DNA from: Pseudomonas syringae KCTC 12500
Lineage (GTDB): Bacteria; Pseudomonadota; Gammaproteobacteria; Pseudomonadales; Pseudomonadaceae
DNA: 64,000 nucleotides
Direction: 5' to 3'
Assembly (NCBI RefSeq): GCF_000507185.2
Contig: NZ_AYTM02000002.1
Span: 5,057,501 to 5,121,500 of the forward strand
Shown piece by piece: positions 42,815-52,206 of this stretch. The position numbers and the translations under genes are program-made. The notes under the pieces are model-generated. The model saw only the letters and a list, made by a program, of their open reading frames with translations. It made no database searches and was not told the DNA's origin. Within the stretch, counting starts at the first letter, position 1, and every line of letters begins with the position of its first letter.

Positions 42815-44161
42815 TCAGTCAGGACTGGCGGCAGTACTGCGCTCGTAACGCTCCAGCAAAGGCTGGATACTGATGCCGTGTACCAGGATGCTTAGCGCAA
42901 CAACCGACAGGGTCATGCCGATCACCACGTGGCCGACGTCGTGTGCCAGACCATGTGACAAGGCGAAGCACAGGTAATAAAGACTGCCGATGCCGCGAAT
43001 GCCGAACCAGCCAACCAGTGCTTTTTGCCTGACGTTGAGCAGACGGCGACTCACCAGCAACCAGACGCTGGCAGGGCGAATCACGCAAAACAGCGCGATC
43101 CCCAGGCCGATGGCGCGCCAGTCCCAGTACATCGCCAGCGCCGCGCCCAGCAGGGTGATCAGCAGGACTTCCATGGCGCGCTCCACCAGACTGCCGAACG
43201 CCAGCATATCGCCCATCATCACGCCGGCAGCCAGTTGCGAATCGCTCATGTCGTCGACCTGCGCGACCGTGCCCTGTTCGAGGGATGACGTCATATGCCC
43301 GAGGACCGGCTGCGCGACATGCTCGGACGGCAGCTCTGAACGCGTGACACGTACCTCGGCCTGACGCAGCCCGAACCCAGCGGCAAATACCGAAAGAAAG
43401 CCAAAGGCACCCACGCTTTGCGCGAATACATAAGCCAGAGCGATCAGGGCCAGCGCCAGAAAGTCATTGGGCGAGGTGGTGCTGTCGGCGTTCTTGATGC
43501 GCAGAAAGATCATCAGATGACCGACCCCGCGGCCCATGCCGTAACCAATCAACAAACCGGCCGGCACCGCCCAGACCAGGTCTTTGATCAGCCATCCCTG
43601 GACCCAGTCGCTCATCGCGCCCCCGGAACTCAGGTACAGCAAGGCGAAGATCACGAATGGAAACGCGGTTCCGTCATTGAGGCCCGCTTCGCCGGACAGG
43701 CCGAAGCGCAGGCGGTCCTGATCCTGGGCATTGTTGACCTGCACCATGCCGGCGAGCACCGGGTCGGTCGGCGACAGCATCGCGCCGAGCAACAACGACA
43801 CGCCCCAGTCCAGACCAATGATGTAGTGCCCCGCGACAGTCACACCAGCGATGGTCGCCAGCATCACCGGCCCGGCCAGCCAATAGGCTGAGTGCCAGGC
43901 TTTGCCGCGCAAGGGCAGGCGCAACTTGATACCTGTACCGAACAGCGAAAACAGCACCGCCACTTCGGTCAGGCGTTCCAGCCACTCGTAGGACTTTTCG
44001 AAATCCAGATCGACGATATCCAGGCCCATCGGGCCGATGCCGAAGCCGAACGCCAGGCACACGGCCGATGTGGTCACCGGCATCCAGCGCAGGTAAGAGG
44101 AAGTGAGCGCCAATAGCATCAACAGCACGCCAAGCACGCCCATGCACACAATAAAACTCAT
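42815..44161 (-). CDS. CPA1-type cation:proton antiporter
   Basis: A 448-residue membrane exchanger of Na+ or K+ for H+. Twelve or so helices; the ion-site motifs SPTDPVLAGMVQV and SGEAGLNDGTAFPFVI (ND pair) are clear. No soluble regulatory domain. The 265-bp gap to moaA shows no gene. Which cation it moves cannot be told from sequence. Confidence 0.9.
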   Translation of the reverse strand: MSFIVCMGVLGVLLMLLALTSSYLRWMPVTTSAVCLAFGFGIGPMGLDIVDLDFEKSYEWLERLTEVAVLFSLFGTGIKLRLPLRGKAWHSAYWLAGPVMLATIAGVTVAGHYIIGLDWGVSLLLGAMLSPTDPVLAGMVQVNNAQDQDRLRFGLSGEAGLNDGTAFPFVIFALLYLSSGGAMSDWVQGWLIKDLVWAVPAGLLIGYGMGRGVGHLMIFLRIKNADSTTSPNDFLALALIALAYVFAQSVGAFGFLSVFAAGFGLRQAEVRVTRSELPSEHVAQPVLGHMTSSLEQGTVAQVDDMSDSQLAAGVMMGDMLAFGSLVERAMEVLLITLLGAALAMYWDWRAIGLGIALFCVIRPASVWLLVSRRLLNVRQKALVGWFGIRGIGSLYYLCFALSHGLAHDVGHVVIGMTLSVVALSILVHGISIQPLLERYERSTAASPD

Positions 44162-44310
44162 AGAGAAAGAACCACCGTCAAAATGCGCCCGAAGAAGAGG
44201 GCGTAACGGTGGGACTCCCTTGTACGGTAATAAGTTGAAATAATTTGCCGGATGGCAATCAGCGTGCGTCTTTTACACACGGCGATGCCTCTCGGCGTCG
44301 CCGCTGACGT

Positions 44311-45363
44311 CTAGCGCTCGATACTGCGGCTCCAGCGTGCGTTCCACTCGGGACGGATCTGATTGACCTGATCCCAGTCGATGGTCACTGCTGTTTCCAG
44401 GTACTTCTCCATGGCCTCGACCTGACTGCGTGTCTTGTCAGTGGTCGGGGTTTTCGGGTTCGACGGGATCTGGTCACCGAACTCCAGCGCAGGCGCCTGT
44501 GCTTCCGGCGTCAGCAGATAAGCGGCCAGCTTCTGCGCCAGCTCCGGCTGGTTGTTATTGGCTATCGCGCATTCAGCCACGTTCAACACCACGCCGCCTT
44601 CCTTGGGCGATGCATATTCCACCGGTACGCCCTTGATCTTCAGCGCAGTGACCTGGGTCGGCGTCAGCGGGAACAGGGCGGCTTCGTCGGTCTGGACCAT
44701 TTCCGATATCTTGGCCGAGCTGGCGATGTATTCCAGCACGTTCGGGCCGATGGTTTTCGGCCAGGCCTTGAAGCCGGGCTCGACGTCTTTCTCGCTGCCG
44801 CCCTGGATACGGTTGAACATCAGAAAGCCATGCAGGCCGAAGGTCGAGGAGGCCAGTGACTGGAACACCACCTTGTCCTTGAAACGTTTATCGGCCAGGT
44901 CCATCCACGAGGTGGGCGCGCTCCAGCCCTGTTCCTTGAACATTCGCGTGTTGTAGGCCAGGCCGGTCACGCCCAGGCTGACGGCTGCTGCCTGTTCCTT
45001 GATTTTGGCCTTGGCAGGCAGGTCTGCCAGGCTGGCGCTGGGTTGCAACGTGTCGCACAGGCCCATGGAAATGGCCCGGTACATGATGCCGTCGTCGAGA
45101 AAGATGACGTGCATCTGCGGGTTGTCCTTACTCGCCTGAACCTTGGCGAGGATATCGGCCGACGTGCCAGGCACGATCACCACCTTGACGTTGTTGGCCT
45201 TCTCGAACGCCGGCAGCACCTGATCGGTATACAGGCGCTCCATGGTCCCGCCGTTCATGCCCAGGTACAGCGTGGTTTCGGCCATGGCAGGCGTGGACAG
45301 AAGTGCGGCGGCCAGCGGCAGGCAGGACAGCCCGGTGAGGGCGAGACGTTTGGTGCTTTTCAT
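44311..45363 (-). CDS. ABC transporter substrate-binding protein (polyamine/opine type)
   Basis: A 350-residue periplasmic binding protein with signal peptide (ending AMAETT) and the PotD-like fold: LYLGMNGGTMERLYTDQVLPAFEKANNVKVV, then TGLAYNTRMFKEQGWSAPTSWMDL. It is the last gene of the seven-gene operon that reads from 50931. The start overlaps the upstream FAD enzyme by 4 bp. The pairing with an amine dehydrogenase implies that the ligand is the dehydrogenase substrate. Confidence 0.9.
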   Translation of the reverse strand: MKSTKRLALTGLSCLPLAAALLSTPAMAETTLYLGMNGGTMERLYTDQVLPAFEKANNVKVVIVPGTSADILAKVQASKDNPQMHVIFLDDGIMYRAISMGLCDTLQPSASLADLPAKAKIKEQAAAVSLGVTGLAYNTRMFKEQGWSAPTSWMDLADKRFKDKVVFQSLASSTFGLHGFLMFNRIQGGSEKDVEPGFKAWPKTIGPNVLEYIASSAKISEMVQTDEAALFPLTPTQVTALKIKGVPVEYASPKEGGVVLNVAECAIANNNQPELAQKLAAYLLTPEAQAPALEFGDQIPSNPKTPTTDKTRSQVEAMEKYLETAVTIDWDQVNQIRPEWNARWSRSIER

Positions 45364-46544
45364 AGGGACGACCTTCCTCTGTGCAATGGGATGACGTTCG
45401 TAACAGGTTCGATGGCAGGGGGTTGCAGAGCGATTTGCTGAAAGCGGTTGATGGAAAAGGCATCGAGCGAGATCCGTGATGCGCCGTCGCAGACCCATTC
45501 TGCCAGCGCTTCACCCGCTGCCGGACCGATCTGAAAGCCCGCCCCGGCAAAGCCGAAGCCGTGCAGCAGGCCCGGACGAGTCAGGCTCGGGCCCAGCACC
45601 GGCTCGCGATCCGGCAAATAGCCTTCGGTGCCGCTCCAGGTGCGAATGGCCTGGGCGCCGGCGAGTGGCGGGTAGAGTTCGACGGCGTTGCGCAGGATAT
45701 CCAGCACCGCCGCCTGTCCCGGTCTGGCGCGTGCCGGGTCGAGGGCAAAGCCTTGTCCGCCGCCCAGAACGCAATTACCACGTGCCACTTGCCGGGCATA
45801 AATGCCGCCGCCTTCGACACCGGTGCTGACGTCCATGAACATCGGCAGCGGTTCGGTCACCAGCATTGCCGGGTGCCCTGAATACATCGGCACCGGTTCG
45901 TTGAATTGTGCGGCCAGCGCTGCGGCCCACGCCCCGGCGCAGTTGAGCAGCCAGGTGGCGCGCAGTGTCAGGCCGCTGGCGGTGGTGACGACGAACACGT
46001 TGCCGTCGTGGCTGACTTCACTGACCGGCGCCTGCTCGAACACCTGCGCGCCTGCCCGACGCGCAGCGCGGGCGAAGGCCGGCGACACCAGGCGTGGATT
46101 GGCGTGTCCATCGTCGGCGCACAGCGATGCACCGACAGCAACATCGCCTGCCCAGGGATAACGCGCGCGCAGTTGATCGCGATCAAGCAACTGCAAATCC
46201 AGGCCGAATCCCTGACTGGCTTCGGCGTAGGCGCGCAAGGCGTTCATGTCCTGTTCGCTGCGCGCCAGTTTGAGGTGGCCCGAGCGCTGGTACTCGCCGT
46301 CTATGCCGATCAGCTCGCGCAGGTTGCCCCAGATCTGGTGCGCCCGTTGCGACAAGGGTAACTGCGACAGCGGACGGCCCTGACGCCGCACGCCGCCGTA
46401 ATTGACGCCGCTGGAGTGCGATCCGCAAAAATCGCGTTCCAGCAAGGCGACCCGCTTGCCCTTCAGGGCCAGCGTCAAGGCTGCCGAGGCGCCGACAATG
46501 CCGCCGCCGATGACAATCGCATCGGTTTCAATCAGTGTGCTCAT
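45360..46544 (-). CDS. FAD-dependent amine/amino acid dehydrogenase subunit (HcnC/OoxB-like)
   Basis: A 394-residue DAO-type flavoprotein: N-terminal FAD motif AIVIGGGIVGASAALTLAL with ERDFCGSHSSGVNYGGVR, and C-terminal GTEGYLPDREPVLGP and HGFGFAGAGFQIGPAAGE. It resembles the catalytic subunit of the three-part opine oxidase, D-hydroxyproline dehydrogenase and cyanide synthase group. It overlaps its partner genes on both sides by ATGA. Substrate is not set by sequence alone. Confidence 0.88.
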   Translation of the reverse strand: MSTLIETDAIVIGGGIVGASAALTLALKGKRVALLERDFCGSHSSGVNYGGVRRQGRPLSQLPLSQRAHQIWGNLRELIGIDGEYQRSGHLKLARSEQDMNALRAYAEASQGFGLDLQLLDRDQLRARYPWAGDVAVGASLCADDGHANPRLVSPAFARAARRAGAQVFEQAPVSEVSHDGNVFVVTTASGLTLRATWLLNCAGAWAAALAAQFNEPVPMYSGHPAMLVTEPLPMFMDVSTGVEGGGIYARQVARGNCVLGGGQGFALDPARARPGQAAVLDILRNAVELYPPLAGAQAIRTWSGTEGYLPDREPVLGPSLTRPGLLHGFGFAGAGFQIGPAAGEALAEWVCDGASRISLDAFSINRFQQIALQPPAIEPVTNVIPLHRGRSSL

Positions 46545-47932
46545 GGTTGCGTCTCCACCGATTGCTTCTCCATGGGCTGCATCCCCAGACCGAAGGGCAG
46601 CGGCTTGATCGGTGCCTGACCGCGCAGGCGGCCGACGTGCTCGACGGACCGGCCGCTCTCGCGGGCGATGATCTCGGCCGCGGCCAGGCCACACATCCGA
46701 CCCTGACAGCGACCCATGCCGACCCGGCACATAGCCTTGACCCGGTTGATCTCCCAATGACCGTCCTGCACGGCACTGCGAATCTCGCCTGCAGAGACTT
46801 CTTCGCAGCGGCACACCAGCGTGTCATCCGCCACGTTGGCGGCCCAGTCCTCAGGGAACGGAAACGCGGTTTCCAGCCCGTGGCGGAAGCGTTCGATGCG
46901 TCGCAAGGCACTTTTAAGCGTGTCGATACGGGCGGTGTCTGCGACCACGCCGATGTCTTGCAGCAGCCCGAGCGCGGCCAGTTCTCCGGCCATTTCCGCA
47001 GCGTCTGCGCCCATGATTCCCGCGCCGTCGCCCGCCAGATAGATGCCTGAGACGTTGCTGCGTCCACAGTCATCGCGGGTCGGCAGCCACGCCCGGTTGA
47101 GCGCGCTCCAGGCGAATTCACAGCCCAGCAGGTCGGCCAGTTGTGTCTCGCTGCGCAGTGCATGGGCAAAAGCGACCGCGTCACAGGCCAGGTGGCCTGA
47201 TTTGCCGTTACGTTGCCATTGAATGCCGTCTACGCGTTTTTCCCCGTCGATGCGTGTCAGCTGCGCACCTTGATGCACCGGAATGCCGTGCGCGCTCAGC
47301 CTCGCGCGGTAGTAGATGCCTTTGGCCAGCGTTGCCGGTTGGCCCAGCAGCGCCGGCAATGCCTTGCATTGCGCCGAAAACGGCGCGCTGTCGAGCACCG
47401 CCAGCACTTTTGCGCCAGCCTTGGCGTACTGATAGGCGACCAGATACAGCAACGGGCCGCTGCCACAAAACACCACGCGCTGGCCGATCGCGCAGCCCTG
47501 GTATTTGAGCGCGACCTGCGCTGCGCCGAGGCTGTACACGCCGGGCAGGGTCCAGCCGGGCACCGGCAGAATGCGATCCGTGGCACCGGTGGCGACGATC
47601 AGGTGGCTGAAATCGACGGTGGCAGCGGTACCGTTTTGCAGGGTATCGAGTTGATGATCTTCGGCATTCCAGACCAGCGTCTGCGGCCGGTAGTCGATCT
47701 GCGCTGCCAGCGTGTCGAGCGCTTCGTGCACCGCGACCGCCTTGGCACTTTCAAAACCGTAGAGCGCCTTGGCCGAGCGCTGGAAGTTGTCCGGCTGGCG
47801 ACGGTAGATCTGGCCGCCGCCGCGCAGCCCTTCATCGATCAGGCAGGCCTTGATGCCGTGAGCCAGTAGCGTCTGGGCGGCGCGAATACCGGCCGGTCCT
47901 GCGCCGACAATGGCAATGGCCTGATCACTCAT
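46541..47932 (-). CDS. FAD/NAD(P)-type oxidoreductase subunit with BFD-like Fe-S domain (HcnB/OoxA-like)
   Basis: A 463-residue electron-transfer subunit: N-terminal FAD motif AIVGAGPAGIRAAQTLLAHG, a second nucleotide site (GQRVVFCGSGPLLYLVAYQYA), and the BFD-like [2Fe-2S] domain near the C-terminus (LVCRCEEV ... CRVGMGRCQGRMC). The lengths of the three subunits (463, 394, 96) are those of HcnB, HcnC and HcnA. Confidence 0.88.
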   Translation of the reverse strand: MSDQAIAIVGAGPAGIRAAQTLLAHGIKACLIDEGLRGGGQIYRRQPDNFQRSAKALYGFESAKAVAVHEALDTLAAQIDYRPQTLVWNAEDHQLDTLQNGTAATVDFSHLIVATGATDRILPVPGWTLPGVYSLGAAQVALKYQGCAIGQRVVFCGSGPLLYLVAYQYAKAGAKVLAVLDSAPFSAQCKALPALLGQPATLAKGIYYRARLSAHGIPVHQGAQLTRIDGEKRVDGIQWQRNGKSGHLACDAVAFAHALRSETQLADLLGCEFAWSALNRAWLPTRDDCGRSNVSGIYLAGDGAGIMGADAAEMAGELAALGLLQDIGVVADTARIDTLKSALRRIERFRHGLETAFPFPEDWAANVADDTLVCRCEEVSAGEIRSAVQDGHWEINRVKAMCRVGMGRCQGRMCGLAAAEIIARESGRSVEHVGRLRGQAPIKPLPFGLGMQPMEKQSVETQP

Positions 47933-48219
47933 ACGCAGCGCCCCGGTTCACGAATTACCGCCTGACCGGCTTCCAGCAGCGTCGAACAGGCACGCACGCG
48001 CTGACCGTCACCCAGCCTTACCCAGCAGTCCTGACAGGCGCCCATCATGCAGAAACCGGCGCGAGGTTCGGCACTGAAGTCACTGCCGCGCAAGTGGTCG
48101 CTGGCGGTCAGTACCGCAGTCAGCAAGGTGTCGCCCAACAGACCGCTGGCCGGTTGGCCGTCAAGGGTAAAGGGCAGAACCGGGCGGTCATGTTCGGTCA
48201 GTCGTTTCAGCAATGCCAT
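47929..48219 (-). CDS. (2Fe-2S)-binding small subunit (HcnA/OoxC-like)
   Basis: A 96-residue ferredoxin-like subunit with the cluster ligands in GFCMMGACQDCWVRL (CxxxxCxxC) and RACSTLL. It has the core FTLDGQPASGLLGDTLLTAVL of the Fer2_4 family. It completes the heterotrimer with the two downstream flavoproteins (4-bp overlap) and begins 17 bp after the second permease. Confidence 0.88.
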   Translation of the reverse strand: MALLKRLTEHDRPVLPFTLDGQPASGLLGDTLLTAVLTASDHLRGSDFSAEPRAGFCMMGACQDCWVRLGDGQRVRACSTLLEAGQAVIREPGRCV

Positions 48220-48235
48220 AACGTCAAAGCTCCGG

Positions 48236-49030
48236 TTAGTGTTTGCCGACCAGCACGCGATCCAGCCCATAGACCCGGTCGAGCAGGATCATGGTGGCGG
48301 CGGTGAGGGCGATGACCAGCGCCGACACGGCGGCCATCATCGGGTCGATGGATTCGGTGGCGTAGACATACATGCGCACCGGCAGGGTCTGGGTCGCGGG
48401 CGAGGTGACGAAGATCGACAGCGTGACTTCATCGAAGCTGTTGATGAACGCCAGTAACCAGCCGCCTGCCACGCCGGGCAGGATCATTGGCAGGGTGATC
48501 TGCCGAAACAGCGTGAAACGATCGGCCCCCAGGGACTCGGCGGCGTGCTCGGCGCTGCGGTCGATGCCGATTGCCGCTGCCAGTACCAGGCGCAGTACGT
48601 AAGGCGTGATGACCAGCACATGGGCGAAGATCAGCCAGGTGAAGCTGCCGTTCACGCCCATCAGTGCAAACAGGCGCAGCATCGCCACCCCCAGTACCAG
48701 GTGCGGAATGATGATCGGCGACAGAAACAGGGCATTGAAAAAATTGCGGCCCGGGAATGTATGGCGAGTGATCGCCAGAGCAGCGGGTACCGCGATCAGG
48801 GTGGCCAGCGTCGCCGATACGAACGCCAGGATCAGGCTGTTGTAGAAAGAATCGATAAAGTCGGCGCGCTCGAAGACGGCCTTGAACCAGCGCAGCGAGA
48901 AGTGGGTGGTGGGCAGGCTCAAGGTGTTTTCCGGGGTGAACGCCACCAGGCACACCACCACCAGCGGGGCCATCATGAAGATCACCACCAGCGCATGAAA
49001 CGAGAGGGCCAACGGACCGTTCTTGGACAT
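48236..49030 (-). CDS. ABC transporter permease (PotC-like)
   Basis: A 264-residue membrane permease with six helices and the ATPase-contact EAA loop: EHAAESLGADRFTLFRQITLPMILPGVAGG. It pairs with the permease at 49034 to form the channel. It begins 3 bp after the upstream gene. Confidence 0.92.
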   Translation of the reverse strand: MSKNGPLALSFHALVVIFMMAPLVVVCLVAFTPENTLSLPTTHFSLRWFKAVFERADFIDSFYNSLILAFVSATLATLIAVPAALAITRHTFPGRNFFNALFLSPIIIPHLVLGVAMLRLFALMGVNGSFTWLIFAHVLVITPYVLRLVLAAAIGIDRSAEHAAESLGADRFTLFRQITLPMILPGVAGGWLLAFINSFDEVTLSIFVTSPATQTLPVRMYVYATESIDPMMAAVSALVIALTAATMILLDRVYGLDRVLVGKH

Positions 49031-49033
49031 GGA

Positions 49034-49906
49034 TCATTCCCCCAGAGTTTTTTTGTAACGGCCTTCGATCATGCGGTTCCAGGACAGCATGACCAGCAGG
49101 TTGACCAGCAGCAGCGCCACGGCAAGGGTCGCGCCCATCGGCCAGTTCAGCTCCGACAGGTACTGGTCGTAGATCACCGTGGCGACCATCTTCAGACGTC
49201 GTCCGCCGAGCAGTCCGGGAATGGCGAATGAGCTGGCGGCCAGACCGAACACGATCAGCGAGCCGGACAGCACACCGGGCATGACCTGCGGCAGCACGAT
49301 CAGACGCATGACTTTCGCCTGGCTGGCGCCCAGCGACAGCGCGGCCTGTTCGGCTGTGGGGTCGAGCTTCTGCAGCGAGGTCCAGACCGGAATGATCATG
49401 AACGGCAACATGACGTGGACCAGCGCGATGACCACGGCAAACGGGGTGTACAGCAGTTTCACCGGGCGTCCGCCCATGAACTGGATGACCTGATTGATCA
49501 GACCGTCTGCGCCCAGCAGCAGGCTCCAGCCGAACGCCCGGACCACCACAGAGATCAGCAGCGGCGTGAGAATCAGGATCAGGAAGATCGAGCGCCACGG
49601 CGTGCCCATGCGGCTGAGAATGTAGGCTTCGGGGACGCCGATCAGCACGCACAGCAGGGTGACCAGCGCACTGATCCAGAAGGTGCGCAGGAAGATTTCA
49701 TAGAAATACGAGTCGGTGACCACGGCCATATAGTTGGCCAGCGTGTAGCTGTCGCTTTTCACCCCGACCTGATAATCGAACATGTTGAACGACAGCACCA
49801 GGGTCAGACCCAGCGGCAACACCAGCAAGCCGATATACAGCGCCAGCGCCGGAGCTGAAAGCCAGTAGCCGCGGCCGCCCTGACGCATTTCGCTCAGCAG
49901 GCTCAT
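49034..49906 (-). CDS. ABC transporter permease (PotB-like)
   Basis: A 290-residue permease: first helix LALYIGLLVLPLGLTLVLSF, EAA loop EQAALSLGASQAKVMRLIVLPQVMPGVLSG, six helices. The start at 49906 overlaps the ATPase stop by 4 bp. It is one half of the importer that feeds the dehydrogenase. Confidence 0.92.
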   Translation of the reverse strand: MSLLSEMRQGGRGYWLSAPALALYIGLLVLPLGLTLVLSFNMFDYQVGVKSDSYTLANYMAVVTDSYFYEIFLRTFWISALVTLLCVLIGVPEAYILSRMGTPWRSIFLILILTPLLISVVVRAFGWSLLLGADGLINQVIQFMGGRPVKLLYTPFAVVIALVHVMLPFMIIPVWTSLQKLDPTAEQAALSLGASQAKVMRLIVLPQVMPGVLSGSLIVFGLAASSFAIPGLLGGRRLKMVATVIYDQYLSELNWPMGATLAVALLLVNLLVMLSWNRMIEGRYKKTLGE

Positions 49907-50931
49907 GCGCGCACCTCGTCGGCATCCAGCACGCGCAGCAACTCGTTGGGCCAGTCCATGTCGACCGCCGCGCCTTGTTCCAGCGGCGCCTGGCCGTCGT
50001 TGCGACGTACTACCGTCACTTCGCCAATGCCGGTCTGGATGCGATACAGCCACTGGCTGCCGAGGAAATAACGGGTGACGATGCGTCCGGACAGTCGTCC
50101 GCAGCCAGGTGCCACCAGATCGATCTTCTCGGGACGCAGGCTGAGGGTCAGGCTACCATCGCCGGGCACCTGACGAATCTGCGGAATGCCGCTGCTGTCC
50201 AGATCACCCTGCAACATGTTGGCCTTGCCGACAAAACCCGAAATGAAGCGTGTGCGCGGGTGTTCGTAAAGCTTGTAAGGCTCGTCGATCTGGGTGATAC
50301 GACCGGCCTGCATCACCACCACCCGATCGCTGATCGACAGGGCTTCGGCCTGATCGTGGGTGACCATCAGCGTGGTAATGCCGACTTCATTCTGAATGCG
50401 GCGGATCTCGAACTGCATCTCTTCGCGCAGGTTGGCGTCCAGGTTGGACAGCGGCTCGTCGAGCAGCAGCACTGGCGGCTCGATCACCAGTGCGCGAGCC
50501 AATGCGACCCGTTGGCGCTGACCACCGGACAACTCGCGCGGGTAGCGCTCGGCATGCTGACCGAGGCGCACCAGTTCCAGTACCCGTTTGACACGCGGGT
50601 GCAACTCGGCGGCAGGCACCTTGCGCATACGCAGGCCGAACGCAACGTTGTCAGCCACGGTCATGTGCGGAAACAGCGCATAGCTTTGAAACACTACGCC
50701 GAGGCCTCGGCTGCTGGGTTTGGCATGGGTGATGTCGCGCCCGTCGAGCACAATGCGTCCGTCACTGACGTCAACGAAGCCGGCGATCATTTGCAGGGTG
50801 GTGGTTTTGCCGCAGCCGGAAGGGCCGAGCAGTGATACGAATTCGCCCTTGTCGACGGCCAGGTTGGTGGCAACCACCGCGTCAATGGAGCCGTAGCGTT
50901 TGGAGAGTCCTTCGAGCTGCAGAAATGCCAT
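49903..50931 (-). CDS. ABC transporter ATP-binding protein (PotA-like)
   Basis: A 342-residue ATPase with a C-terminal regulatory TOBE domain: Walker A GPSGCGKTTT, Q-loop VFQSYALFPHMTV, signature LSGGQRQRVALARAL, Walker B VLLLDEPLSNLD, H-loop VTHDQ. It is the first gene of the operon reading to 44311. ATG 50931 gives the usual MAFLQLEGLSKRYG start. Confidence 0.92.
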   Translation of the reverse strand: MAFLQLEGLSKRYGSIDAVVATNLAVDKGEFVSLLGPSGCGKTTTLQMIAGFVDVSDGRIVLDGRDITHAKPSSRGLGVVFQSYALFPHMTVADNVAFGLRMRKVPAAELHPRVKRVLELVRLGQHAERYPRELSGGQRQRVALARALVIEPPVLLLDEPLSNLDANLREEMQFEIRRIQNEVGITTLMVTHDQAEALSISDRVVVMQAGRITQIDEPYKLYEHPRTRFISGFVGKANMLQGDLDSSGIPQIRQVPGDGSLTLSLRPEKIDLVAPGCGRLSGRIVTRYFLGSQWLYRIQTGIGEVTVVRRNDGQAPLEQGAAVDMDWPNELLRVLDADEVRA

Positions 50932-51147
50932 GCCTGCTTCCACCTTTGTGCATGCGCGCCGAAGCACGCGTTTGTCATGGGCAGATGCGAAATGAAGTCA
51001 TACAGTTCTGTGGACGTTGGTGCTCGCTCTGCGTCGGCTACCGATGATTGTTCAAATCGCCCCTGTGGACTGAGAGTAGGGCGAAGGCTAGGATGGGCTC
51101 AACAGAGAATTTCACTGAATAACATTTTTCTTTGGATTAATTCTTTT

Positions 51148-51187
51148 AGTGGAAATATAAAGAGATATTGCCATTGATAATTCCACT
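51148..51187. promoter_or_regulatory. Inverted repeat at the IclR gene start region
   Basis: AGTGGAA (51148-51154) and TTCCACT (51181-51187) face each other across 26 AT-rich bases. It sits in the 286-bp divergent region between the transporter operon and the IclR gene, a natural place for an IclR operator, but it also overlaps the possible upstream start of the IclR frame. Confidence 0.4.
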
Positions 51188-51217
51188 GATCGGAATAGCG
51201 AGAAAGCTGAAGTCGGA

Positions 51218-52012
51218 GTGGGAGCCGTTTCCCGTCTGTTCGCGGTACTGCGCTGCCTGGGCGATTGTGACGAAGGCGGCGAGCGGGTCACGCAACTCGC
51301 CCAGCGTGTCGGGCTGTCGCAACCTACCACGCACCGCTTGCTGCGCAGCCTGATGGATGAGGGCATGGTCGAGCAGGATCTGCTCAGCAAACGTTATCGG
51401 TTGAGCATCGAGTTCTTCGCCCTGGCCGCCAAGGCGGGTAATACCGGCAACCTGCGTGACGTGGTGCGCCCCAGCCTTTTGCGCCTGTCCGCCTCACTGG
51501 GTGACTCGCTGTTTCTGCTGGCACGCAGCGGTTTCGACGCGATCTGCCTGGACCGCAGCGAAGGCCCGTACCCGATCCGCACATTCACCGGCGACATCGG
51601 CGGCCGTGTAGCCTTGGGCGTGGGGCAGGGCAGTCTGGCAATTCTTGCGTTTCTGCCCGAGGACGAGCGGGAAACGGTCATTGCCTACAACCTGCCACGG
51701 CTCAAGGATTTTCACCTGTACGACGAGGTATTTCTGCGTTCGGAGGTGGAAAACGTACGACGCCAGGGCTACGCGGGGCGCAACACCGGCGCGCTTCCGG
51801 GCATGGCCGGGCTTGCTGTGCCGATCCTGGACCGCAGCGGTCGCGCAGTGGCTGCGCTCAGCGTGGCGACCATCTCCGATCGGCTGGGGCCAGATCGCCT
51901 GATGACCGTGGTCGAACTGCTCAAGCGCGAAGCCACAGCCATCAGTGCCCGAATCAACCCGTTCGACCCTTCGCTGCGGCGGCCCAGCCAGGTGTTTGGG
52001 CAGGTTGAATAG
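51218..52012 (+). CDS. IclR-family transcriptional regulator
   Basis: A 264-residue regulator: winged helix (RVTQLAQRVGLSQPTTHRLLRSLMDEGMVEQD) and an effector domain (LGVGQGSLAILAFLPEDER, NTGALPGMAGLAVPILDRSG). It probably controls the divergent importer/dehydrogenase operon. The GTG at 51218 begins right at the helical start of the DNA-binding domain. The frame stays open to 51161 with no ATG, GTG or TTG codon, and an ATT codon at 51167 or 51173 is a possible non-standard start. Confidence 0.85.
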   Translation: MGAVSRLFAVLRCLGDCDEGGERVTQLAQRVGLSQPTTHRLLRSLMDEGMVEQDLLSKRYRLSIEFFALAAKAGNTGNLRDVVRPSLLRLSASLGDSLFLLARSGFDAICLDRSEGPYPIRTFTGDIGGRVALGVGQGSLAILAFLPEDERETVIAYNLPRLKDFHLYDEVFLRSEVENVRRQGYAGRNTGALPGMAGLAVPILDRSGRAVAALSVATISDRLGPDRLMTVVELLKREATAISARINPFDPSLRRPSQVFGQVE

Positions 52013-52206
52013 GCAGCAGGTTACCCGCTGCTGTTTTGTTCTGTAATCGGGTTTATTGCCGATCATCGCTGTTTTTAAAGAAAAATCTTCGTGAGCCGAT
52101 GCTGATCTTGGGGGCCACACATAGCTGATCCACAAGATCGGTCTACAGGGACGTGCCTGCAACTTTCGCGTATCCCGCGGATTCTTTTTCTCCAGAGATC
52201 GTCCTG

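Noticed and set aside
45360..48219. Cyanide synthase hcnABC
   Set aside because: Subunit sizes and motifs fit, but the operon carries an amino acid/polyamine importer and IclR regulator, and the same trimer type serves opines and D-hydroxyproline; naming it hcn is not supported.
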